Shown piece by piece: positions 1-8,800 of a stretch of DNA of 64,000 bases. Within the stretch, counting starts at the first letter, position 1. The number at the start of each line of letters is the position of its first letter. Source of the stretch: Gammaproteobacteria bacterium (GTDB taxonomy: Bacteria > Pseudomonadota > Gammaproteobacteria > DSM-16500); assembly GCA_013287745.1 (NCBI GenBank), contig JABDDF010000001.1:1-64000 (forward strand), written 5' to 3'. The notes beneath the pieces are model-generated. The model did no database searches. It was not told the DNA's origin and worked only from the letters and a program-made list of their open reading frames with translations. Both the position numbers and the translations under genes were made by a program.

Positions 1-318
1 ATCGCGTAAATTTACGGTTAATTTCTCTGATATCATTAACCATTATAGGCCTTATCACACCTATGCCATTAGCCCAATCATGTCGATAAATACTTCCTAC
101 TGTTTTGTTATCCGAGCATAATTCTTCTGTTAAATTAAAGGCTATAGCAAGAATTAAAAACTCAGATAAGTGCCATTTTTCTTTTTTGAAAAGATTTAAT
201 GCAATATTTTTTAAATTATTTTTAAATGTTAACGCTTTTTAAGAAGATCATCATCATAAACACAAAGTAATTCCATTTGCTGATTAAGCCATTTCAAGCT
301 TAATTTCATCTCTTGCAT
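1..318 (-). pseudogene. Partial ORF of unknown function running off the left edge; apparent frameshift after ~28 codons
   Basis: Minus-strand ATG at 318 reads MQEMKLSLKWLNQQMELLCVYDDDLLKKR*; the -1 frame then reads on openly as ALTFKNNLKNIALNLFKKEKWHLSEFLILAIAFNLTEELCSDNKTVGSIYRHDWANGIGVIRPIMVNDIREINRKFTR to the window edge. Starts just after the integrase stop. Confidence 0.4.
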
Positions 319-320
319 AA

Positions 321-1382
321 TCAAACTCCAAATATTTTCTCATTCATCCTTGCCACTACCTTGCTTGTATGTGCTTCCGATAAGTGGCTATACCGTTTCA
401 CCATTTGTAATGTTTTATGACCTAATATTTCCGCTATTTCAGCCAAGCTAGCGCCATTCATTGCAAGATAAGACGCAGCGCTATGACGCAAATCATGAAA
501 GCGAAAATCTTTAATTTCAGCGCGTTTTAATGCAGTCTCCCAGGGTGTGCGAAGATCAACGGGCTTTTTGAAGTTTTTTCCTGGAAAAACAAGATCGCAA
601 TTTAATTGACGTATTTTTGCGTGTTCTTTCATTAAATCTAACGCATGTCCACTTAAAGGGAGTACCCGTCTTTCCCCATTCTTTGTTTCATGCAATGTGA
701 TGATGGTACGAATCAAATCAACGTTCTGCCAATGTAATCCTAATATCTCCATGCGGCGGCCACCCGTTGATAATGCCAAAACAACTGCCAAATAAAGATA
801 AGGACTATCACTTTCTTTACAGGCAATTAACAATTTCACTCTCTCATCATCTGAAAGAAACCTTACCCGTCCTCTTGGTTCTTTCATCTTTGTCACTTTG
901 CGTAGAGGATTTTCTTCTACCCACATCCATTCCTTTGTTGCTACCGTAAATACATGACTCAAGGCAGCCAGATAACGATTAACGGTGGCAGGGGTACGGT
1001 ATTTTCGGTTTTTAGCTTTATCTTGAGCCAGCTTGTCTCTATGTTGGGCGATAAGCGCAGGAGTCACCTCAGCAAGAGAGTAACTCCCTAGGGTATCCTT
1101 CCACCATGTTAATTGACCGACCTGTGTATATTCACTTTTAGGTTTCGCTGGCAATACGCTTTTAATGTACCTGGTTATAGCTTCATTTAACGTATGACGC
1201 TTAGCCGCAGTGGTTTTAAAGTGTCGTCCTTCACGAATTGCGATCTCAGTCTGTTGTGCCCATTTGCGCGCATCGGTCAAACGTTCAAAGGTTGCGCTTT
1301 GCGCGGGAAACCCTTTGAGCCTTACTTTGACTCTGTACGTTGTTTCACCATCTTGTGAAGTACGTTTTTCAATATTTGCCAT
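321..1382 (-). CDS. Tyrosine-type site-specific recombinase/integrase
   Basis: C-terminal catalytic signature (LSTGGRRMEILGL..., HDLRHSAASYLAMNGASLAEIAEILGHKTLQMVKRYSHL). Likely start is the internal Met MANIEKRTSQDG rather than the ORF-track start at 1436. Confidence 0.93.
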   Translation of the reverse strand: MANIEKRTSQDGETTYRVKVRLKGFPAQSATFERLTDARKWAQQTEIAIREGRHFKTTAAKRHTLNEAITRYIKSVLPAKPKSEYTQVGQLTWWKDTLGSYSLAEVTPALIAQHRDKLAQDKAKNRKYRTPATVNRYLAALSHVFTVATKEWMWVEENPLRKVTKMKEPRGRVRFLSDDERVKLLIACKESDSPYLYLAVVLALSTGGRRMEILGLHWQNVDLIRTIITLHETKNGERRVLPLSGHALDLMKEHAKIRQLNCDLVFPGKNFKKPVDLRTPWETALKRAEIKDFRFHDLRHSAASYLAMNGASLAEIAEILGHKTLQMVKRYSHLSEAHTSKVVARMNEKIFGV

Positions 1383-1617
1383 ATCAACAACCCAATAATT
1401 TATGCTAATTTTATGAATGGCAGTAAGGTACAACAAATACCAAAATAAGACAACATCTGATTAATAAACAGATGAAATTAGTTTTTAACTAATTAATTTT
1501 TAATGTTAATAACCTTGATAATCTGCTCTGTGGGGCACTCAAGGGGCAGCCATCAGAAAAAAGGAAGTAATATAGATCAAAAATAGCTCAAAACTAATGC
1601 TGCATCATGGAGAAACA

Positions 1618-2340
1618 ATGGAAATTTATTTAGGAATCTTTTGGCAGTGGATGACAAATTTTTGGTCTGTGATTACAACTTGGCACACAGCTAATAATGG
1701 CACGGTGACAGTCATAGCTATTTTATTGGCACCGATCATTGCTTTACAGGTTCAGACAAGATTAGATGCAGCAAAAGAAAAAAGTCAAAGAAAATTGATC
1801 ATCTTTAAAACATTAATTGCAACCTACACCACGCGTGTATCACCAGATCATGTACAAGCACTCAACATGATTAACATTGAATTTTATGGCAATGAATCGG
1901 TTCTAGGCTCATGGAGATTATATCAGCAGCATTTGACAACACCCGACATTCAAGCAAACAACACTTCAATTTCAATAGAAGAAAGAGAAAAAGCTGCACA
2001 ACAATGGCTTGAGACCGGTAATAATCTTTTTATTAACCTGCTTGTCGATATGTCGAATGAAGTTGGCTTTCCCTTTGATAAACCCACCTTATCTAAAGGC
2101 GTTTATTATCCAATTGCTCAAGAAAAGATAGAAATAGAAAATAAAATTTTACGCGAAGGGTTGCTAAAAATAATATGTAATGGTGAACCCCTATCAATGA
2201 ACGTTACTGCTTTCCCTATTAATCAAGAAGCACTGGATAAGCAAAACAAGCTTCAAGATAGTTTACTTGATTATTATGATGGAAAAAAATCAGTAAAAGT
2301 AATTGTAGAAGAAAAAAATAGCTCCACCAAACAAAATTAA
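1618..2340 (+). CDS. Hypothetical protein with N-terminal TM segment, DUF6680-like
   Basis: Open frame; TM helix followed by KLIIFKTLIATYTTRVSPDHVQALNMINIEFYG. ATG at 1618 is preceded by GGAG; family assignment from memory only. Confidence 0.6.
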   Translation: MEIYLGIFWQWMTNFWSVITTWHTANNGTVTVIAILLAPIIALQVQTRLDAAKEKSQRKLIIFKTLIATYTTRVSPDHVQALNMINIEFYGNESVLGSWRLYQQHLTTPDIQANNTSISIEEREKAAQQWLETGNNLFINLLVDMSNEVGFPFDKPTLSKGVYYPIAQEKIEIENKILREGLLKIICNGEPLSMNVTAFPINQEALDKQNKLQDSLLDYYDGKKSVKVIVEEKNSSTKQN

Positions 2341-2354
2341 AATGCTCCTCTTTA

Positions 2355-2804
2355 CTATTTCCTCATTGTACCTATCGTGATATGAAACCCAATTGAGTAG
2401 CCTTTAAAATATAAAAATTCAGGTAGGTCATATTTTCTTCTCAATTGCGATAAAGAGGATGAATCGACTAAGAGTACATAATAAATTTTATGATCAATTT
2501 CAGCAGTGACGATATCTTTAACAAAAAAACTGTGCTCCTGCTGTAATTCATGCGTATTAATATTTTTATTTTCTTCTGGATAAATTGCCGTAATATGCGC
2601 GCCCGCCGATCCATCACCAAAGTAATCAGGTATTTTAATTTGATGATCTTGTAATAACGGAAATAACTTATGAATATAAGCATCGTCAATATCCAAATAA
2701 ACCAGATTATTTTTTGAATTTGCCAACTGTCCCTTCTGCTTCAAATGAGAGGCGGCATTAATAATTGCTGGAGCATTTAATTTCGTTATCAGCGGAGTTT
2801 TCAT
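2355..2804 (-). CDS. Putative 2H phosphoesterase-like protein
   Basis: Two HxTx motifs (AHITAIY and FHITIGT) about 70 aa apart, the hallmark of the 2H superfamily; overlaps the upstream HAD gene stop by 4 nt. Confidence 0.6.
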   Translation of the reverse strand: MKTPLITKLNAPAIINAASHLKQKGQLANSKNNLVYLDIDDAYIHKLFPLLQDHQIKIPDYFGDGSAGAHITAIYPEENKNINTHELQQEHSFFVKDIVTAEIDHKIYYVLLVDSSSLSQLRRKYDLPEFLYFKGYSIGFHITIGTMRK

Positions 2805-3451
2805 AAATTATTTACTTTTTTGCAAATGGCAAGAATATCTTCCGGTTTTCTTGCAATAAAATGAGGCTGGTGTTGTAACAATACTGCTTCTGAGTTAAAG
2901 CCCCACGTGACTGCGATAGAATTTATATTAGAAGCTTTCGCAGCTTCGATATCACGAGTTTCATCGCCAACATAAAATGTACGGGAATAATCCATATGAT
3001 AATTTTTAATTATTTTTCTTAATATACGCTTCTTACCAAAATAACTCGATTCAATATGGATAAAATGAAATAAGTTTTGCAGATTATTGCATTTTAACCA
3101 CTGATTGACATTTTCTGACGAATTAGATGTTAAAATTCCTAATCCGATACCCATCCCATAAATTTTTTCTATTACTTCCCGTAGATTTACAAAGGCGGGT
3201 AGCTTTGTTATTTCACCACGCATCAACGCTCTCGCCTTAAGAATAACTTTGGGAATTTTATAAGCAGGAATTTTTAGATGCTTAATAAGCTCTTTTGAGG
3301 TAAGGTTTTTTAAATCATCTATTTCATGATCGTCAATGTATCTAAAATTAAATTCACCAGCTAATAAATTAAATCTTTGAATAACAGCATCAAAACTGTC
3401 TACCAGTGTTCCGTCAAAATCAAATATTAAATGCAAATTATTTTTTATCAT
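2801..3451 (-). CDS. HAD-superfamily hydrolase (phosphoglycolate phosphatase-like)
   Basis: HAD motif I FDFDGTLVDS, motif II LTSNS, motif IV GDETRDIEAA. Start at MIKNNLHLIFDFDG fits just after the kinase stop at 3453. Confidence 0.85.
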   Translation of the reverse strand: MIKNNLHLIFDFDGTLVDSFDAVIQRFNLLAGEFNFRYIDDHEIDDLKNLTSKELIKHLKIPAYKIPKVILKARALMRGEITKLPAFVNLREVIEKIYGMGIGLGILTSNSSENVNQWLKCNNLQNLFHFIHIESSYFGKKRILRKIIKNYHMDYSRTFYVGDETRDIEAAKASNINSIAVTWGFNSEAVLLQHQPHFIARKPEDILAICKKVNNL

Positions 3452-3452
3452 A

Positions 3453-4010
3453 TCAAGTAGCTTCAATTTTTTTAATTCTTGCAACTCTATCGCCCCAAAT
3501 TTCAATGATTTTTGGGTGGCAATATCGCGGGAAAATATCACACACTTCATCCCGATAAATTTTTTTGAAATATTTATCAGCCGCTTTACGATAGGCTGGA
3601 TTTTCCTCGGTATACTCGATGGAGTTCTCTTTTGTAATAGGTAGAAATAAAATTAAGTCCAAAGTGTTCAAAGCGATTTTGATTTCATCAAATCGCTCAG
3701 ATACTTCACTATCATTTATATCTAGTGAATCTTGCTCCAAAGCAATCATTGAGTAAGCAATAAAATCAATCGGGCATCGATCAAAAACAACATTCTTTTC
3801 ATTTGCGGTTTGATTAAGCTGCTCAATGCTATAGTCAAGTTGCTCAAGCAAACTATCAAGCGAGGGCTCTAGTGATAACTCCATTTCTTTTTCATCTTGC
3901 AATTTATAATAAGCTTCTTTTTCACATCTATAGTCTGGATGTTTTTTAAGAAAATCTTCAATTAAAGTAGTTTTACCTATAAAATGAGTGCCAGAAACAG
4001 CAATGCGCAT
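3453..4010 (-). CDS. P-loop NTPase/kinase-like protein (AAA_28/NadR-like)
   Basis: Walker A GTHFIGKT at the N-terminus, VVFDRCPIDFIAYS motif typical of small-molecule/nucleic-acid kinases. Confidence 0.75.
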   Translation of the reverse strand: MRIAVSGTHFIGKTTLIEDFLKKHPDYRCEKEAYYKLQDEKEMELSLEPSLDSLLEQLDYSIEQLNQTANEKNVVFDRCPIDFIAYSMIALEQDSLDINDSEVSERFDEIKIALNTLDLILFLPITKENSIEYTEENPAYRKAADKYFKKIYRDEVCDIFPRYCHPKIIEIWGDRVARIKKIEAT

Positions 4011-4063
4011 ATCGATTCTCCCTTTGTAATTATGTGGGTATTGCTGATCATATTTTTAATGTA

Positions 4064-4546
4064 TTATTTTGCGTCATCTTCGTTCCAGAGTTCGCCTGAA
4101 CCAAATTGTTCTTTTGGAGCATCTTTAAACTTTGGCAAGTTGTCATCAAAGTTAATAATCCTGTTTACATACCAGATATGTCTAACAGGTGTAAAAAGCT
4201 CCGGCATTGTGTCTGTAAAATGAAAATTATTTGCATTAATACCGATACCTGCCTGTTTATTTGGATCAAGAGAAATACCATAAATAAGACTATGGCATGA
4301 TTTGCATAACAGCAGCTTTGCATTGTTTTTAATAATTTCATCAAGGTTATCAATGCCTGACGTTATATGAAAACTTGCTGTTAAATATCCCGCTGTCCAC
4401 GCATAGCCTTGCTTATCTGTATCGCGCTTTGATTTCGAAGCGATCTCACGGCATTTATTGCAATGACAATATTGAGTAAAAAATGGATCGCCATCGCAAT
4501 AAAACTTAACTAAACCGCAATAACATTCGCCTAAATATTTAGACAT
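4064..4546 (-). CDS. GFA/CENP-V family (glutathione-dependent formaldehyde-activating-like) zinc protein
   Basis: GECYCGLVKF, YCHCNKCRE, LLCKSCHSLIYG cysteine pattern. Confidence 0.75.
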   Translation of the reverse strand: MSKYLGECYCGLVKFYCDGDPFFTQYCHCNKCREIASKSKRDTDKQGYAWTAGYLTASFHITSGIDNLDEIIKNNAKLLLCKSCHSLIYGISLDPNKQAGIGINANNFHFTDTMPELFTPVRHIWYVNRIINFDDNLPKFKDAPKEQFGSGELWNEDDAK

Positions 4547-5459
4547 GTGATACAAACCTCTTAATCAACCGAAGCCGCTGACAATACTCATCAAAAATTT
4601 TCTTAATTTGCGGTGGGTTATCAATCCAGGGAAAATGCGAAGCGTTATCAATCTCTCGTATTAAAATATTTTCACGCTGAAAGTCAGGCGAATCTAAAAA
4701 TAATTTCAAAGGAGTAATATGATCTTGATCACCCGCAATTATCAATGTAGGCATAGCTTGTGGAAACCATTTCGCTTTATATGTTTGATCGAAATTTTCA
4801 GCCGCCCATAAATGAGTCTTGTAATTAAAGGGTAAAGACTCAAGCAATAAAATAATTTCTTGCAAGCTGTTTTTAGTAGAAAAATAGGGAGCACAAGCTA
4901 TTGTTAATTTCTTTAGTGTTTCATTAGATGGGGCTTTATCATAAAGTGCTTGTAACTTTTCTGCTTCAGTCAAAGGATTTTCTTTTACATACTGAGTAAA
5001 AAATTGCTGCCATGATGCATCAGGTGCAGAGTCCATTAATACTAAACCAGTGAGAATGTCTTCTAAAGCAGGAGTAGCAAGAGTAAACATCCCTCCCGAT
5101 GAATGTGCTACTACAATAACATTTTCTAATGCGCTAGTTACCTCTATGAGGGCTTCAGACCAATGCGAAAAATACTCAGCATCATCTGGGGTTGAATTTG
5201 AACCATCACCAGGAAAATCAACATGCCAAACAGCGCCTGGAAGTTGTAAAATTTCAGCAAGTCCATTTAAAGACTCCGAGCCTAACCCAGGACCACCAGG
5301 AAGAAAAAGCCAATTATAACTTTCACCAGGCGCACTATGCACAAGATGTAATCGCGCTTTTAATTTCGTCCATAGATAGCTTTTTTTCATGTTGTAGTCA
5401 CCGTGTAATTCAAAGTTATTTGCCAATCGACTTAATAAAGACGTCAAGCCATACCGCAT
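4539..5459 (-). CDS. Alpha/beta hydrolase
   Basis: LPGGPGLGSESL oxyanion region, VVAHSSGGMF nucleophile elbow, IIAGDQDHITP, and C-terminal NASHFPWIDNP His. True start may be 5390 (MKKSYLWTK). Confidence 0.85.
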   Translation of the reverse strand: MRYGLTSLLSRLANNFELHGDYNMKKSYLWTKLKARLHLVHSAPGESYNWLFLPGGPGLGSESLNGLAEILQLPGAVWHVDFPGDGSNSTPDDAEYFSHWSEALIEVTSALENVIVVAHSSGGMFTLATPALEDILTGLVLMDSAPDASWQQFFTQYVKENPLTEAEKLQALYDKAPSNETLKKLTIACAPYFSTKNSLQEIILLLESLPFNYKTHLWAAENFDQTYKAKWFPQAMPTLIIAGDQDHITPLKLFLDSPDFQRENILIREIDNASHFPWIDNPPQIKKIFDEYCQRLRLIKRFVSHV

Positions 5460-5591
5460 GATAATTGATATCGAAGAGGGTAGAAACTTTATTGTGATTT
5501 GTTGCTACTTGTTATTTCTAAGTGCCCCACCAGTGTCCCGTGAGACTTGCGGCGCGGAGGGCTAATCCGCTGGAAGCCCTGTCATTTCTGA

Positions 5592-5664
<73 letters not shown>

Positions 5665-5775
5665 AAATCCTCAAAACAGCGCGAGGAAGTATAAATAAAA
5701 ACAAGGCCGACTTCTAGTTAATTGCATTATAGCCCAAAAATATCCCATCTAAATCTAAGCCATTGAAAACTAAGG

Positions 5776-5809
5776 CCTAAAAAAACCCTAAAAAAACCTA
5801 AAAAACCCT
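5776..5809. promoter_or_regulatory. Helically phased A-tracts (probable bent DNA/UP-like region) upstream of adhesin gene
   Basis: A7-A7-A6 tracts starting at about 5779, 5790 and 5800, i.e. spaced 11 and 10 bp, separated by C/T. Confidence 0.4.
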
Positions 5810-5898
5810 CACAAAAGCCATACGATTTTGTATTTATCGTCTATAGTTAAATAAAGGATAAATTTACTAAAACTATTAAATATCAAGATAATACGAGG

Positions 5899-8800
5899 AT
5901 GGTTGTGACTAAACTGCTGGAAAAATTAAAGATCTACACTTCTGCTAGCTGTAAAGGGAGCCTATGGCTGGGCGCGGTTTTTTTTATTGGCACACTCTAT
6001 GCCAACCCAGTCTTAAATAATGTTGCCGCAGGCCATGTTTCGATTCAGCAAGCACCGAACTCCACCACCATCCATCAAACGAGTCAAAAAGCCATTATCA
6101 ACTGGCAAAGCTTCAATATTAATGCAAACCAGTCAACCCATTTCCAGCAACCAGCAGGAGGCATCGCACTTAATCGTATCAATCCGACAAACGGTGTTTC
6201 ACAAATCTATGGTCGATTAAGTGCGACGGGAGAAATTATTCTAATTAATCCTGCTGGCGTTTTCTTCGGTCCATCCGCTTACGTTAACGTGGGCGGATTA
6301 ATTGCGACAACAGCAAATATGTCTAATAATAATTTTTTACATAATCATTTTATTTTCGATCAAGCTTCTTCATATCCAGGTGCATCTATTATCAATGCAG
6401 GCACCCTTATTGCTGCGCAAAAAGGATTGATTGCCTTGGTTGGAGATAATGTCACTAATAATGGCTTAATTAAAGCGGATCTCGGTCAAATTGCACTCGC
6501 ATCAGGCAGCGCCTTCACCATTAGTTTTGCTGGTAATAGTATGGTGAATTTCGCCTTTACTTCTCATCACTCACATTCAGGCAGCGTCACCAATAATGGT
6601 GCCCTAATTGCAAATGGCGGAGAAATTTTAGTGACCGCACAACAGACTGCAAATGTACTAGATAATGTAATTAATCTACATGGCAAAGTGGAAGCAAAAT
6701 CAGTTTATCAAGACAATGGTGATATTGTCATTTCAGGGGATCCCCATGGCGGCGTCGTCAATATTACTGCTGATATTAATGCTTCCGGAAAAGGAGTAGG
6801 CCAACAAGGCGGCACCGTTAATATCACTGGCTATGACATTTTACTCAATTCAGGCACGCATATTGATGCCAGCGGGGCAGCAGGCGGCGGTACGGTTAAT
6901 GTTGGCGGCAATGAACACGGCCAAGGTGTTTTGCCTAACGCCAATGCATTAGTGATGGAGCCGGGTGCAAGTATTAATGCAAGCGCCATCACTAAGGGCA
7001 ATGGCGGTAATGTGGTTCTATGGTCAGACAATTATACTCAGGCTGAAGGCAGCATTCTTGCAACAGGCGGCAGTCAAGGCGGTAATGGCGGCTTCGTTGA
7101 AACATCAAGCCATAACATATTAGATGCAATAGGCGCTTCGGTGAATACCCGCGCTCCCAATGGAACAGTAGGTACCTGGCTGCTCGATCCTGCTACTGTA
7201 ACGATCAGCATAGGCAATGATCTCAATTACACAAATACGAATAATGTTTTCACCCCCACCGCTAATCCCGTCACGGTTAATACGACAACCTTAGATAATG
7301 ACCTTGCCTCTAATAACATTATCATCACGACCAATGGCGTGAGTGGAGGAACGGGTAATATTACAGTGGCAAATAGCATTGCCTGGTCAAGCGCATTCTC
7401 ACTCACCTTGTCCGCCTATGACAATATCACCATTAACGCTGGCGCAACTATTACAAACACAGGCACTGGCGGCTTGACCTTGCAAGCCAACAATTCAGGT
7501 GCCTTTGATTTGGGTACAGGCGGTGTCGTCACTGTGCCGAATAACACTACCATCAATGTGGGAGGGCCGGTGAATATTTACTATAATCCTTCCTCCTACA
7601 CCTCACCCACTACCTATGTGAATGCCGGTGCAGGTGCAGTGACGGCCTTCATGCTCATTAACAACGCGACAGACTTAGGTGTCATCGATACAACACCTGC
7701 AACTTGGAGTTCTGTTCTCGCACTCAGCACAAATATTGATGCCAGTTCTTTATCATTTTCGCCTATTTCCCCCTTCGGAGGCATCTTCAATGGCCAAGGT
7801 CATTCCATTAGCAATATAAGCATTAATCTTCCTTCAAACGGCAATGTCGGATTTTTTGGCATAGCAAATGCTTCCCTCATTGAAAATCTAGGACTCATTA
7901 ATGCAACTATCAACGGAAGTTTTCATGTAGGCGTTTTGGTTGGCTTTGAGAATGGTGCAACCATCACGAATACTTATGCTTCAGGTACAGTCAATGCACC
8001 AGTAAATGGTGAAGCAGGTGGTCTTATCGGTTTTTTACAATCAGGCAATGTCAGTGATTCCTATGCATCAGTTGCGGTTGTTGGCCATGGTTTTAGCGGT
8101 GGCTTTGTCGGCATCGAGTCGGGGGGAAATATTAGCAATTCCTATAGCACAGGTGCAGTAACGGGAAATGGTAATGGCGGTTTCGTCGGATTATTCAATG
8201 CTGGCAGCATGTCTAACAACTATAGTACGGGTGCATTAATAGGGACTAATAACGGCGGCTTTTCTGGCACAGCATCTTCCATCGCATGTACAGCCTGTTT
8301 TTGGGATACACAAACCTCTGGCTTAGGCACTAGCACAACAGGAACAGGTGAAACGACTGCAAATATGATGACACAAAGCACTTTCACGGGTGCAGGTTGG
8401 GATTTTGTATCCACGTGGAATAGCGTGTCAGGCTCCTATCCCTATTTACAAGCATTCTATCCAAGCTCAGGAGCCTCTCCCACACCCATCACTGTTTCTT
8501 CATCAGCAAATGCTGCCGCTGCTAATTTAGTGGTGAATGGCAGTGTCATCGATACAGCTTATGCAGGTTCTAATGGCTTCATTTATTTTCTTGAAGGCAA
8601 TAATGCACTTACCGGTATCAACAATAGCATTCCAACAACAACTAATTTTCTAGTCTATTTAAATAGCGGATCAACACTTGGCAATGTGGTTGCCAGCATG
8701 CCTGCCAATGGCTTTGGCGGCAGCAGTCCCTTGCTTAGTATCACCACGAATGCAGTCACTGTCGGCGCAAGTAGCGGTGCGTCTACATTCAGTAATAGCA

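Noticed and set aside
4106-4353. ORFs 4106-4300 (+) and 4165-4353 (-) within the GFA gene
   Set aside because: Out-of-frame or antisense to a gene with clear Cys motifs.
1530-5530. Inverted tggggcact words as true attL/attR
   Set aside because: Only 9 nt shared and inverted rather than direct; insufficient to call attachment sites.
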